Shown: positions 1 to 8,899, counted from the stretch's first letter. The stretch is 64,000 bases of DNA from Paracidovorax wautersii (GCF_900113035.1 NZ_FONX01000011.1:62001-126000); one strand, 5' to 3'. The notes: generated from the letters alone by a model not told the origin. A program made the numbers and translations.

Positions 1-1519
1 GTACGCGCGCGCCAGCCGAGGCGTCTGGCAGGCCATCGTCGATTCCGTGCTTGTAGATATGGCCCGCGACCGAAACCAGGTCGGAGAACATGGAGTTGCC
101 GACCGCTGCGGCAACCTCGGCGTCGGACAGCGCGTCCAGTCCCACATAGACGATGGCGCGCTTCCTGATGACTTGCATCCAATCGAAGATCGGGCGCGGG
201 TCGGCCAGGTCGGAATAGTTCGGTGCCAGGAGCTGCGCGATCTTGCCGCTGGTTAGCTTTTCCAACAACGGCAGCAATGACGCGACGATCTTGTCGAAGT
301 AGGTCTTGTCGTACCGAACTGCCGAGCGCAGTCCGTCGAGCACCGGGTCGTAGTTGCGCGCCTGGGAGAGATACTGCTCCAGCGCAACCACGCGCTTCTC
401 TCGCCCGATCATGTTGCGCGGGATGTTCTTCTCGTTGAGCTTGGCCTCGATCTGGACGATCACCTCCCAGGCCTTGGGCTCGGTCTTGGCGAAGTAGTGC
501 TGGGCGTACTCGATAAACAGCGCGTCGATGTTGATGACGTGCCGCTGGATCAGCATGTAGTCCGGGCGCTGTCCCAGTTCCACCAGGGCACGAGCAATGA
601 TGTTGACGAAGCGCCACGCGAACTCCCTGAAGGCCGCGCTATTGCCTTCACCGGAGAGTTGCCCTGCGATACGGGTGGCGACTTCCGAGATGCGACCGAA
701 TCGGCCCACCGCGTTGTAGCGGGCGCTGATCTCCGGCCAGCCCAAGTGGAAGATGTAAAACTCGCCTTCACGGCCGGCGCGCTTGGCCTCGACATACATG
801 CGCTTCAAGAGGTCCGCATCCCCTTTGGGGTCGATGACGATCACGACTTCGTGCTCGCCGGCAGCGCTCTTGCGGCGGATGTCCTGGGTCACGAACAACT
901 CGGCCAGTCGCGTCTTGCCCACGCGCGTGGTGCCCAGCACCAGCGAGTGCCCGACACGCTCGCCGAGCGGAAGGCTGACGTCCACCTCGTCCGGTTCGAT
1001 GCCGTGCAGGCGTGGCAGGCCGCCCACAGGCGGCAGCGGACGCACCGGGTTGAAAGGAGCATCCCAGCCCGTGAGCGCGGACAGCCGGGATAGCGGGAAC
1101 GGCGCGAACTCCAGCCGCTCCTCCAGTCGCCGTGCCAGCCGGTAGGCAGGCGTCGGCTCGACGTATCGGCGGAACTCCGGCCGGTACGTCTGCATCAGCC
1201 TATGGGTGTGTTTTTGTTCCCACAGGAACCCGCGCCCGATGAAAAGCCGCTGCTGGCTGACGGGCACGTCCTTGCTCGTCATCACGTAGCGCGACAGGCG
1301 GCGGATGTTGCGTCGGTAGCGCAGGATCACGCGGGCATCGCGATAGCGGATCGCGCCGTAAGCGCCGAAAGCCAGCGCGCTGCCGACGCCCATCGACGGG
1401 CTCAGCGCGAGCGACCATGGGGCCACCAGGCACAGAAACGCGGCGCCTGCACACGCCGCGACGGTGTATAGCTCCACCGCTGGGCGTAGCAGAACCTCGA
1501 CCGGCTGTTTCCCCGACAT
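1..1519 (-). CDS. traD: conjugative coupling protein TraD (partial, C-terminus outside window)
   Basis: This is the type IV coupling ATPase that passes relaxase-bound DNA to the conjugative secretion channel at the inner membrane. About 506 residues are in the window and the frame runs open through position 1. Hydrophobic stretches lie at about residues 18-60. A Walker A motif, GTTRVGKT, is at about 196-203, followed by a Walker B-like stretch, VVIVIDPKGD. The start ATG at 1519 is 4 nt after the stop of PFL_4695, so the two are translationally close. The family match is to the ICE-type TraD (PFGI-1 class), not F-plasmid TraD. The plus-strand open frames over this stretch are shadows. Confidence 0.95.
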   Translation of the reverse strand, partial: MSGKQPVEVLLRPAVELYTVAACAGAAFLCLVAPWSLALSPSMGVGSALAFGAYGAIRYRDARVILRYRRNIRRLSRYVMTSKDVPVSQQRLFIGRGFLWEQKHTHRLMQTYRPEFRRYVEPTPAYRLARRLEERLEFAPFPLSRLSALTGWDAPFNPVRPLPPVGGLPRLHGIEPDEVDVSLPLGERVGHSLVLGTTRVGKTRLAELFVTQDIRRKSAAGEHEVVIVIDPKGDADLLKRMYVEAKRAGREGEFYIFHLGWPEISARYNAVGRFGRISEVATRIAGQLSGEGNSAAFREFAWRFVNIIARALVELGQRPDYMLIQRHVINIDALFIEYAQHYFAKTEPKAWEVIVQIEAKLNEKNIPRNMIGREKRVVALEQYLSQARNYDPVLDGLRSAVRYDKTYFDKIVASLLPLLEKLTSGKIAQLLAPNYSDLADPRPIFDWMQVIRKRAIVYVGLDALSDAEVAAAVGNSMFSDLVSVAGHIYKHGIDDGLPDASAGARV

Positions 1520-1523
1520 GGCT

Positions 1524-2063
1524 TCATTGCTCGATGCCGGTGGCCGTGATCAGCGCCGGGTAGTGCCGCAGCCCCAGGCGATCGGCCAGGTCGTCTCCGG
1601 CTACGGGCGCGAGCGGCACGCCCGGCACCAGGGCACGCAACCGTGCCAGGCCCTGCGCGGTCTCGACATTGACCACGAGGCCGACCGCGCCGCGTTCGCG
1701 CAAAGCGACGCCGCGGCGCTGCAGCCAGGCCCGGGAGGCGTCGTCGTCGCCGATGACCACGAACGGCCGCAGGCCGGGCGCTTCGATCACGCGCCGCGCG
1801 ACGGTGCCGGGCGTGAGCTTGGCGCTACGCACCGGCAGCATCGCTGCCTCGTCCGCGGGTGTGGCGGGAACCTGTGGCGTCGGAATGGGCGGCCGGCCCG
1901 GGACATCGGCGCGCGCCTGGAGGTTGAGGGCCTCGTAGTACGGCAGCGCCGACGTGCCACCGCGATCTTCGACCACGATCAGCGGATCGCCGGCACGCGA
2001 TGCCAGCGGCAGACCTGCCAGCAGCACAAGCAGGCCCCGCAGGGCCAGATGGGATTTTGTCAT
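1524..2063 (-). CDS. integrating conjugative element protein, PFL_4695 family (TIGR03765)
   Basis: A 179-aa exported protein of the ICE conjugation cluster. It has a signal peptide (hydrophobic core at about residues 7-20, ending ASRAGD) and then a soluble domain that includes ITPGTVARR-like and FVVIGDDDASRAWL segments typical of TIGR03765. Its start overlaps the stop of the transglycosylase gene by 4 nt (ATGA), and traD follows after 4 nt, so it belongs to one transcription unit. Its exact role is unknown; genetic conservation next to TraD points to the transfer apparatus in the periplasm. Confidence 0.9.
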   Translation of the reverse strand: MTKSHLALRGLLVLLAGLPLASRAGDPLIVVEDRGGTSALPYYEALNLQARADVPGRPPIPTPQVPATPADEAAMLPVRSAKLTPGTVARRVIEAPGLRPFVVIGDDDASRAWLQRRGVALRERGAVGLVVNVETAQGLARLRALVPGVPLAPVAGDDLADRLGLRHYPALITATGIEQ

Positions 2064-2665
2064 GGGGAAGTCTCCTGGCGCGCGGCGAGCACCGCGGCGT
2101 TTGGATGTGCGCCCTGCACACGCGCGAGATGGCGCGACACGCTGCGCCGGTAGCGGGCGGCGGGCTCGCCGCCCGCAGGACGGTGGTAGCGGCCGATCGC
2201 GAGCAGCCAGTCTTCGCCGGACGTGTGCTGCTCGTTCAGGATTTCAGCGGCGATGGCGAGGTTTCGATACGGGTCCAGCAGGTCGCACGCGCTGGTGAAG
2301 CGATGCTTGTGGTAGCCGAGGTTGATCTGGACCAGGCCTGCATCGATGCGCGTGTGGGGCGTGGTACGCATTGCCTGTTGCAAGCCCGAGCAGGCGTCGG
2401 CGCGCGTGGCGAAGCGGCGCGACTGGCCGGCGACATTGAGGGACCACGGCCACGGCACGATGCGCCCGTTGCGTCGAACGCCGCTCTCCTGCAAGGCCAC
2501 GGCGTAGAGCACGGTCGAGGGGATGCCCGCCTGCTGGGCGGCGAGCTGGTAGGCAGGTGGCGGAATCTCCTGGGCATGGACGGCGCAGGCGCACAGGCCG
2601 GTAGCGAGCACCAGTGCGCACAAGAGCTGCGAGAAGGAGGTGGCCGCTACGGCTGGCGCTGCCAT
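2060..2665 (-). CDS. lytic transglycosylase (SLT domain) of the ICE transfer cluster
   Basis: A 201-aa exported lysozyme-like enzyme that probably opens peptidoglycan locally for the transfer channel. A signal peptide covers about residues 1-31 (hydrophobic core LLCALVLATGLCACA, ending VHAQ). The SLT fold shows the catalytic Glu in VALQESG (about residue 59) and the downstream GLVQINLGY motif. The 3' end overlaps PFL_4695 by 4 nt, and the start lies inside the 3' end of the TIGR03759 gene (19-nt overlap). It plays the part of VirB1 in other type IV systems. The family assignment is firm; the role in transfer is inferred from context. Confidence 0.92.
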   Translation of the reverse strand: MAAPAVAATSFSQLLCALVLATGLCACAVHAQEIPPPAYQLAAQQAGIPSTVLYAVALQESGVRRNGRIVPWPWSLNVAGQSRRFATRADACSGLQQAMRTTPHTRIDAGLVQINLGYHKHRFTSACDLLDPYRNLAIAAEILNEQHTSGEDWLLAIGRYHRPAGGEPAARYRRSVSRHLARVQGAHPNAAVLAARQETSP

Positions 2666-3372
2666 TGGCCGTTCACCTCGCGCACAGCCGCGGGCAAGTC
2701 ACCGGGCAGGCCCAGCGACAGCCAGCGGCCGCCGTCGTGGTTGAGGGTAATGCTGCCGCTGCGCACGCGCGCCGGGTCGATCTGCGCGCGCTTGGCCCAG
2801 TCGCGGATGCGTGCGTCGTCCTGGCGGCTGCCCACCATATACAGGTCGAACTCGGCACCCGAGGATTGCAGCCGCTGCACGAGCTGCCCACAGGCCGCGC
2901 AGCCGTCCTTGACGAACACCGCCATGCGACCGCTGCCGCGCGCGGTGCCGGTGCCCGGCCCGTCGTCGGGCAGGTTCACGCGCTGCATGCCGGGGTTCAG
3001 GCGCTGCCAGGCTTCGTCGTAGGCACGTTGGTAGGCGAGCAGCTTCTCGACGCGGCGAGCCTCGACTTGCACCTGCAGCTCTGCATAGCGCCGCCGTTCT
3101 TCGTCGGTGCGTGCCTCGATGCCTAGGGCAGACAGCGGGTCCAGGTTTGGCGAGTAGATGCCCAGCGGCCCATCCATCAGCTCGCGGTAACGCGCCCATT
3201 CCTGGGGTTGGAGCCCCCAGTTGCTTGCTACTCGGTCGTCCAGGACGCGGGCGGCCAGCGGGCGCTCCTGGCTCTGCGCATTGCGGGCTGGAGCTGTGGC
3301 TGGCTGTTGCGCCCACGCGGGCCACTGGACTGAAGCCAGTAGGAGTGCGGAAAGGATGATCGACGGCTTCAT
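2647..3372 (-). CDS. integrating conjugative element protein, TIGR03759 family
   Basis: A 241-aa exported protein of the ICE conjugation region. I chose the start at 3372 because it is followed by a clean signal peptide (KPSIILSALLLASVQWPAWA) and lies 14 nt after the upstream stop; a start at 3465 would add 31 unlikely residues. The mature part has a helical, Arg/Glu-rich middle and a C-terminal thioredoxin-like domain with a CAAC pair in KDGCAACGQLV. That pair suggests a disulfide-handling or structural role in the periplasm. The function in transfer has not, to my knowledge, been shown. Confidence 0.9.
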   Translation of the reverse strand: MKPSIILSALLLASVQWPAWAQQPATAPARNAQSQERPLAARVLDDRVASNWGLQPQEWARYRELMDGPLGIYSPNLDPLSALGIEARTDEERRRYAELQVQVEARRVEKLLAYQRAYDEAWQRLNPGMQRVNLPDDGPGTGTARGSGRMAVFVKDGCAACGQLVQRLQSSGAEFDLYMVGSRQDDARIRDWAKRAQIDPARVRSGSITLNHDGGRWLSLGLPGDLPAAVREVNGQWQRQP

Positions 3373-3386
3373 GTCGTGTGCTCCGA

Positions 3387-4028
3387 TCAGGGAATCGCCA
3401 CGCGACGGATCTGTTCGCCGGCTTGGAACACCGCAGCGCTGCCATCGATTGCCTGCAAGCGCCATGGACCGACCGCATCACCGGGCAACAGCACCTGAAG
3501 CTGGTCGGGCGTGAAGTCCCCGCTGCTCGGCGCGACGGACACACTGAGCTGGCCGGCGCGCAGTTCGGCGCCGACGATGCGGAACGGCAGTGGCGGCGGT
3601 TCAGGCTTGGCGGCGGGCTTGCTCGATGTGCGCGGCTGGGCGGGTGTTGCTGCACGCGCGGCGGTCTGACGCGTCTTGATCTGCTCGATCTCCGCGCGCA
3701 GCGCCTGAAGGTCGTCGGCTGCTGCGTAGCTGCTCAATGTCTTCTCAACTTGGGAAGCGCGTGCTTCCAGGATTTGGCGGGTGTCTTTGAGGTCCGCCGC
3801 CGTTGCGACCTGCGGACGCTGCTGGATGGTTCCGATGGTCTCGGCCAAGGCCACCGCCTGCGCTTCGAGGCGTTGCAAACGGGAGTCGAGCCGTTCCTCG
3901 TCGGCCTGGTCGCTCATCGCCTGGTAGCCGAGGGCCACGATGACGCTGAGACCGAGCAGCCAGAGCCAGAGCAGGCTTTGCGCCACCACGGCGGCAGCCG
4001 GGCGCCGCGAGGATTGGGGAGTGTTCAT
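3387..4028 (-). CDS. ICE membrane-anchored coiled-coil protein, unknown function
   Basis: A 213-aa protein with one N-terminal membrane segment (about residues 15-36), then a coiled-coil-like helical stretch (about 40-125) rich in Glu, Arg and Gln. A Pro/Ala linker (about 128-150) and a small C-terminal domain follow. The layout resembles bitopic assembly proteins of pili or secretion systems. The gene overlaps the upstream PilL-N gene by 4 nt and is followed after 14 nt by TIGR03759, so it is part of the transfer operon. I do not recognise a named domain. Confidence 0.85.
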   Translation of the reverse strand: MNTPQSSRRPAAAVVAQSLLWLWLLGLSVIVALGYQAMSDQADEERLDSRLQRLEAQAVALAETIGTIQQRPQVATAADLKDTRQILEARASQVEKTLSSYAAADDLQALRAEIEQIKTRQTAARAATPAQPRTSSKPAAKPEPPPLPFRIVGAELRAGQLSVSVAPSSGDFTPDQLQVLLPGDAVGPWRLQAIDGSAAVFQAGEQIRRVAIP

Positions 4029-4624
4029 GGCTGGCCGCCTGGAATGGAGGGCATCAGTGGGAAGGTCTGCACCGCATCGGCGGCGGCCGGTTCAGGCATG
4101 GATTCGACGGCCATGCTGTCGCCGGGCCGCTCGAAGCAAATTTGTCGTGCGCGGTCATCCGCGTGCAGTTCCCAGGCCGGACCAGCTAGGGTGATCAGCG
4201 CGTCGCGCAAGGTCATGGGACCGAGATGCAGGTGCGCCGCCGGCAGCGGCAGCGCATACAACTCGATCACGGCATGTGCCGTTTGACACAGGCTGTAGCC
4301 GCTGCGCTTGAGCACGTGCCGCAGCCCATCGCCGACCGTGACGCGGGCATCCGCCGGCATCGAAACATCGATGGTCTGCAACAGCAGGTCGCGCTGCGCC
4401 GCCGTGGGGGCCAGCTCGACCAACGTGTAGCGCCCATAGCGCACAACGGGGATGTACTCGGGCGCTTCGGGTTCGGGCGCGGTCGAGACTTCCTCGAAGG
4501 CATCGGGTGCGTGCGGCGCAGTCGTTGTCGCGCAGCCGCCAGCCAGTACCGACCAAAGCAGGCCGAGAAATCCCGTCAGCAGGCGGCGTTCGGGATGGTG
4601 AAACCAGGGTGGAGAGGGGCACAT
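4025..4624 (-). CDS. PilL N-terminal domain-type ICE protein (TIGR03748)
   Basis: A 199-aa exported protein matching the short PilL-N family found at the head of the conjugation region in this ICE class. Residues about 12-31 form a signal or lipoprotein-like segment ending in AGGC; the lipobox is imperfect because Ala sits at -3. The body carries the RYGRYTLVELAPTAAQRDLL and LHLGPMTLRDAL segments typical of the family. These proteins resemble the secretin-associated part of type IVB pilus systems. It starts the compact gene run that leads to traD. An internal start is possible, as the first 10 residues look unstructured. Confidence 0.88.
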   Translation of the reverse strand: MCPSPPWFHHPERRLLTGFLGLLWSVLAGGCATTTAPHAPDAFEEVSTAPEPEAPEYIPVVRYGRYTLVELAPTAAQRDLLLQTIDVSMPADARVTVGDGLRHVLKRSGYSLCQTAHAVIELYALPLPAAHLHLGPMTLRDALITLAGPAWELHADDRARQICFERPGDSMAVESMPEPAAADAVQTFPLMPSIPGGQP

Positions 4625-4734
4625 AGCTCGGCGTCCTGAAACATCGAGCCCTCACCATCGCCGCTGGGGTCGTGCGCGGCAGCAAACAATGCGAATCACG
4701 CCCCGTCCGATTTTCCGACAGCCTCCCTCCAAAG

Positions 4735-4755
4735 AAAAAGGCCCCCGAAGGGGCC
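4735..4755 (-). terminator. intrinsic terminator after the 4785-5654 gene
   Basis: On the minus strand GGCCCC and GGGGCC pair around a TTCG loop and are followed by five T and then CTTT. It starts 29 nt after the stop of the upstream gene and separates it from the PilL-N transfer operon. Confidence 0.85.
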
Positions 4756-4784
4756 AATGAGAGCGCAGGTCGGACCCTGCCGAA

Positions 4785-5654
4785 TCAACCCCGAGCCAGC
4801 TTCAGGCCAGGATCGACCTGTGCCAGTTGGGCATGCGCCCAGCAGCGCACGAGTTGGCCGTTCTCGCCGAGCGGCCGGTCCGCCATCGCCACCGAGTACT
4901 CGTCGGTATCGCTGGTGTCGTAGCAGACGACTTTGATCTCGCCGGTGTCGCAGCGGATGGAGTGGATCTGGCCGTCGGTCATATCGACCACGACGACCTG
5001 CGGGACAAGACCCAGTTCGCGGGCGGCCGACAGGATGGGGCCATATTCGGCAGCGTCGAAGCAGACGAACGGCCCTTCGTACCGGGCTTCTTCGGCCAGA
5101 TCCTTGGCTTTGTGGTAGTGGGCACCCTGGTCGTATTCCTCCTGGGTGGTTCTGACCTTGAAGACCGGCATGTTGGGGGTGCCGGAAGCATCGACGCAGG
5201 CGACAGCGACTTGCATCTCGATCTCGCCGCCTTCAGCAGGCTCGGTCGGAGGGATGACAGCCTGACTCTCGGGTTCTTCGTCGGCCATACCCATGCGCTC
5301 GCGCATCTCGTCGGCGAATGCCTCGGGAGCCATCAGGCCGTAGCGCGCCAGGCGCACGGGGATGTCTTCAGCGTTCAGATTGCCGTCTTCGATGCGCTGC
5401 CGCATGAAGGAGGCGATCTCGGTTACCAGGGTGTCACTCTCAGCTTCCGAGGGCTGCTCGGACACATCGATCGACCACTTATCCACTTCCGCGGCGGTCT
5501 CGCCGGTCAGCAGACCCTCATCGATGGCGTATTCGCACATGCTGCGCAGCCGTGCCAGCATTTCCGATTCGGCCTCGCCGTTGAGCAGGTAAGTCACGTC
5601 CAGCGTGAGGCGAGCACTGACGACTTTGGTCGTTGCTTGGGTATTGGTGTTCAT
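4785..5654 (-). CDS. uncharacterised acidic ICE protein
   Basis: A 289-aa acidic cytoplasmic protein without signal peptide or membrane segment. The start at 5654 is chosen because AAGGAG lies 8 nt before it; the longer open frame has no ribosome site. The first 130 residues are Asp/Glu-rich and helical. The second half (about 165-285) reads like a small alpha/beta domain: MPVFKVRTTQEEYDQG, then two strands ending VVVVDM and VVCYDTS. It occurs in this position in related ICEs. I recognise no function. An intrinsic terminator lies directly upstream of its ribosome site and another follows it. Confidence 0.85.
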   Translation of the reverse strand: MNTNTQATTKVVSARLTLDVTYLLNGEAESEMLARLRSMCEYAIDEGLLTGETAAEVDKWSIDVSEQPSEAESDTLVTEIASFMRQRIEDGNLNAEDIPVRLARYGLMAPEAFADEMRERMGMADEEPESQAVIPPTEPAEGGEIEMQVAVACVDASGTPNMPVFKVRTTQEEYDQGAHYHKAKDLAEEARYEGPFVCFDAAEYGPILSAARELGLVPQVVVVDMTDGQIHSIRCDTGEIKVVCYDTSDTDEYSVAMADRPLGENGQLVRCWAHAQLAQVDPGLKLARG

Positions 5655-5673
5655 GGAAATCTCCTTGGGATCG

Positions 5674-5715
5674 AAAAAGCGCAGCCACGCCCACGGAGAC
5701 CGTGGACGTGGCTGC
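5674..5715 (-). terminator. intrinsic terminator between helicase gene and next ribosome site
   Basis: The minus-strand stem pairs GCAGCCACG with CGTGGCTGC and, inside it, CCACGG with CCGTGG around a 3-nt loop. A GC and five T follow. It begins 53 nt after the helicase stop and ends only 19 nt before the ATG of the next gene, so it must be passed for that gene to be made from an upstream promoter. Confidence 0.85.
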
Positions 5716-5767
5716 AAGGTGGGAACAGCGGAAAGCCGGCGGCGTTAGGCCAGCGTTGGCGTGGGGA

Positions 5768-8047
5768 TCAGGCGGCGACCAGTTGCCGGGCCAGTGCGAC
5801 CTCGACCGAATCACCATCCTGGTTCAGGACGTCCAACCCTGATTCGGGCACGTCGCCCGAGGTGGACTGCGAGACCATGATCTTCTTGGCCATCAGTTCG
5901 AGGCAGGTCATCTGCGAGGAGCCGGCGTAGCCAAGGTAGATCACGCGCACGGGTTGCTTCTGCCCGATGCGCCAGGAGCGGCGTGCCGCCTGCTGCAGCG
6001 AGTACACGTTGTAGCCCGACTGCATGAACACGATCGTCGGAAACTCCAACAGGTCCAGTCCCGTTTTAACCAGCTCGGGGTTGGTGATGAGCACATCGAT
6101 GCCACGGTCCAGTTGTTCGGCGATCCAGTCCTCGCGGCGGCTGGCATCCACGCTTGCGCGCAGCACCGCCACCTTGAAGCCTTCCTGCTCCAGCAGCACC
6201 TTCAACCGGCTGGTCGTGTCGCGCGTGCCGGTATAGACCGTGTAGGCCAGCACCTTGCGGCCCTGCGCCTTCTCCTCTTTGCAGATGTCGATCAGCTCAC
6301 GCTCCTTGGGGCTGATCTCGAACTCGTTGAACTGAGCCGGGACGAACGCCAAGGTGTTGCGCGTGCGCGGATGCACCACGGTCTCCGACCGGAAGCAGCA
6401 ATCTGGCCAGGCCAGTAGCACGTTGAGCACCACACCCAGCAAGGTCGTATCGCGTCGTGCAAGAGCCTGTTTCAGCTCCGCGGTCAGCCGACCCGCCAGA
6501 TCGCGGTAGGCCGCGGCTTGCGCCGTGTCCATCGCGACTTCGCGGAACTCCTCGTCATACGGCGGCAGGATGTTGCCGCCGATGTCCTTGAGCTTGAGGA
6601 AGATCGTGAACGGCAGGATGCAGCGCAAGACGCCCTTGGGGCCGAAGCCCGGGGCCTTGACCGTGCGCACCGATACCTTGGTGCCCTTGGCCGTCTTGTG
6701 CGCCGTGCCGGTGCTCTCGGAGTAGATGTCCTTCAAGACCCCGTGATCGCGCATGAACGCCATCGCGGCCGAGGTCATGCTGCCGCTCGTGGTCGGGCGG
6801 TAGCCGTCTTCGATCATCCGCCCCGGAAGGGCTCGGAACAGCAGGTAGAACAGGTCGTCCCCGTAGCCGCCCATCAGCGTGCCAGTCAGCAGCAAGGTCT
6901 TGCGAGCCTTCGCTGCCAGCACGCCCATGGCCTGGCCTTGGGCACTGCCGCCGTTCTTGTACTCGTGCGCCTCATCGGCGATGAGCAGGTCGAACGTGCC
7001 TTGCGGCAGGTAGCGTTTGATGAACTCGGACGGCTGGTAGCCGCCTTCGCCAAAGCCGAACTCCATGTTGGCCATCGCACGTTCCATGCGGGTGGCCTGA
7101 CGGTCGGAAAACACCAGCTCGCCGTTGCCGTCCATGAGGTTGATGAACTCATGGATGTTGTCGCCGAGCATCGAGGCCAGGAAGCCGTCTCCGAACTTCT
7201 GCATCAGCTTCTGCGCGGTGACTGCCCCGATGGTCGGGATGCGCTTCAAGGCTTTCAGCACGGCCGAGGACTGGTCGCTGCCGGACAGGCTGCGTGGGCG
7301 GATCAGCGTCCACAGGGGCGCTGCGCAATGGCTGCACTTCCTGCGGTACTCCTCGGCTTCGAGCGCGACCGGGTTGACCGGCTCGCCGTCGAGGTCGGTG
7401 ATGACCGTGCCGCAGTCCGGGCAGGCCGCCACGTCGCCGTGGCGGGTGCGCCGCTGGGTGAAGACAGGCTTCCAGTGGAACCCCATCCGCATCCTGACGC
7501 GCCCCAGGACAAAGAACTCCTGGCCGGTCGGCTGCACACCCAACTGCTCGCGCAGCTTGATGAGCTTGACCAAGGTATCGGGGCCGTTGAGCACCCAGAC
7601 CTTCGCGCCCGCTACTGTCTCCTGGATCTCGCGCCGCCACTTGTAAACAAGGTGCGGGGGCGAGAGAACCAAGGTCCGGCGGTAGCCTTCGGCGTTGAGC
7701 ACAGCGGCCGTGGCGATGCCGACGGTCGTCTTGCCGCAGCCCATCTCGCCATTGACGATCGCGGCGCGCTCGCCACGGTCAATCAGCAGCTCCGCGGCGG
7801 CGTGGACGACTTCGGCCTGGGCCTGGAACAGCTTGCGCTTGAGGCTGGCGACGATGAGCTGGCGATGTGCTTGCGGTTGGCCGGTATAGACCGGCGGGTT
7901 GGCGCTGTTGAGGGCGTCGAGCAGTTCGTCGCCGAACTCGCCGACGAAATCCTGAAGGCTCAGGGTCAGAGGGGAAGATTCCGCGTCGAGCAGTTCGCCC
8001 TGTACGGGCGCGGCTTCAGCGGCATTGGTTTCGAGATCGAGGGACAT
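5768..8047 (-). CDS. SNF2/DEAH-type helicase of the ICE core
   Basis: A 759-aa superfamily 2 helicase/ATPase. Start 8047 has GGAG 9 nt before it. Walker A is GEMGCGKT at residues 100-107. A four-cysteine zinc-binding insert (CPDC and CSHC) follows at about 205-245. The DEAH box in LLIADEAHEYKN sits near 370, and the C-terminal helicase lobe shows KVLAYTVYTGTRDTTSRL and the motif VI-like QQAARRSWRIGQKQPVRV. The Q-x-x-R-x-x-R motif and the DEAH form point to the SNF2-related group. Strongly conserved in this ICE family; whether it acts in replication, anti-defence or DNA remodelling is not known. Confidence 0.9.
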   Translation of the reverse strand: MSLDLETNAAEAAPVQGELLDAESSPLTLSLQDFVGEFGDELLDALNSANPPVYTGQPQAHRQLIVASLKRKLFQAQAEVVHAAAELLIDRGERAAIVNGEMGCGKTTVGIATAAVLNAEGYRRTLVLSPPHLVYKWRREIQETVAGAKVWVLNGPDTLVKLIKLREQLGVQPTGQEFFVLGRVRMRMGFHWKPVFTQRRTRHGDVAACPDCGTVITDLDGEPVNPVALEAEEYRRKCSHCAAPLWTLIRPRSLSGSDQSSAVLKALKRIPTIGAVTAQKLMQKFGDGFLASMLGDNIHEFINLMDGNGELVFSDRQATRMERAMANMEFGFGEGGYQPSEFIKRYLPQGTFDLLIADEAHEYKNGGSAQGQAMGVLAAKARKTLLLTGTLMGGYGDDLFYLLFRALPGRMIEDGYRPTTSGSMTSAAMAFMRDHGVLKDIYSESTGTAHKTAKGTKVSVRTVKAPGFGPKGVLRCILPFTIFLKLKDIGGNILPPYDEEFREVAMDTAQAAAYRDLAGRLTAELKQALARRDTTLLGVVLNVLLAWPDCCFRSETVVHPRTRNTLAFVPAQFNEFEISPKERELIDICKEEKAQGRKVLAYTVYTGTRDTTSRLKVLLEQEGFKVAVLRASVDASRREDWIAEQLDRGIDVLITNPELVKTGLDLLEFPTIVFMQSGYNVYSLQQAARRSWRIGQKQPVRVIYLGYAGSSQMTCLELMAKKIMVSQSTSGDVPESGLDVLNQDGDSVEVALARQLVAA

Positions 8048-8062
8048 GGTGATGCTCCAAAG

Positions 8063-8106
8063 AAAAAGGGGCATGCACCACCCCCAGCGGGGCAGTGGCA
8101 TGCCCC
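8063..8106 (-). terminator. intrinsic terminator directly before the helicase ribosome site
   Basis: The minus-strand stem pairs GGGGCATGC with GCATGCCCC, extended by GTGG/CCAC and an inner CCCC/GGGG, and is followed by TTTTTCTTT. The T tract runs straight into the helicase Shine-Dalgarno sequence (GGAGC), leaving no room for a promoter between them. Confidence 0.85.
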
Positions 8107-8182
8107 GTGGTGGGAAGTAAATCGACGCGTGGCCGACGGTGGTTGAAGGTGCTGGCCTGGGTGGCCAGCGGCTGAACCGTGC

Positions 8183-8488
8183 TCAGTCCTCGGACGGCAG
8201 AACGATGACGGTGGCGTGGCGCTCCGCGTCGGTAACGATGCGAATGGCCAGCCCCGGATGGATCACGTAGTGCGATGCCAGCGATGCGCCTGATTGAAGC
8301 GCGGTGCTGTTGGCCTGCCATTGCTGGACGTTGACGTCGCCCCAGTCGCCACGGGTGTGGCGCCTGAAGTACGGGATCGGGTCGAGGCGACCCGAGCGGA
8401 CCAGGCGGTCAATGCCTTTGCTGAAGATAAGCGCCCCGATGGGGAACGCCAGGTTCTGACAGTAGGTTTCGATGCGATGTGATGCCAT
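8183..8488 (-). CDS. small uncharacterised ICE protein, paralogue of the 8579-8899 product
   Basis: A 101-aa soluble protein. Its ribosome site AAGGAGGAG is strong. The segment from about residue 29 (RLVRSGRLDPIPYFRRH) through TRGDWGDV to VIVLPSED aligns along its length with the neighbouring 106-aa protein. Shared points are the R-L-DP-Y-RH pattern, the RGDWG core, QAN, the P-LA stretch and the C-terminal TVI-LP. The two genes are therefore an old tandem duplication. No function recognised; small, basic N-terminus, acidic C-terminus. A 7-bp inverted repeat (GAGCCAC/GTGGCTC) lies in the leader. Confidence 0.82.
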   Translation of the reverse strand: MASHRIETYCQNLAFPIGALIFSKGIDRLVRSGRLDPIPYFRRHTRGDWGDVNVQQWQANSTALQSGASLASHYVIHPGLAIRIVTDAERHATVIVLPSED

Positions 8489-8578
8489 GGGCTCCTCCTT
8501 GATGAGTCATTGAGCCACGACACCCCTGCCGGAGTGAAGTGGCTCCGTCAGGAGAATGAGGATGACGATGTGGGGACG

Positions 8579-8899
8579 TCAGATCAGGTCCCGCTCTTCG
8601 GGAAGCTGGATCACCGTGGTCTGGTGGTCCTCGCTGGTCTTGACGATTAGCGCCAGGTCCGGCGTGATCCTGAACTGCGAGATCATCAGGTTGTCCTGTT
8701 GGATCGCCACGTCGTTGGCTTGGCGTGTGGCCTCATCGATCTCGCCCCAGTCCCCGCGCACATGGCGCTGGACATAGGCTAAGGGGTCGATCAGGCCTCT
8801 TCGGGCCAGCCAATGCACCTTCTCGCTCAACTTCAACGTACTCGGTGCGAACAACGGTTGCTTGTGCGGCGCTGGCCGCTTGAACGGATTCGGGAACAT
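8579..8899 (-). CDS. small uncharacterised ICE protein, paralogue of the 8183-8488 product
   Basis: A 106-aa soluble protein. The start at 8899 is supported by AAGGAG 8 nt upstream; the longer open frame reads into the preceding gene. It carries LARRGLIDPLAYVQRH, VRGDWGEI and TTVIQLPEE, each matched in the downstream paralogue. An N-terminal Pro/Lys-rich stretch (about residues 4-17) has no counterpart there. It follows the methyltransferase-like gene by 50 nt. Function unknown. Confidence 0.82.
   Translation of the reverse strand: MFPNPFKRPAPHKQPLFAPSTLKLSEKVHWLARRGLIDPLAYVQRHVRGDWGEIDEATRQANDVAIQQDNLMISQFRITPDLALIVKTSEDHQTTVIQLPEERDLI

Noticed and set aside
47-1471. Several plus-strand open frames at the window start
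   Set aside because: They lie opposite the open minus-strand TraD frame with Walker A motif; no ribosome sites or recognisable proteins.
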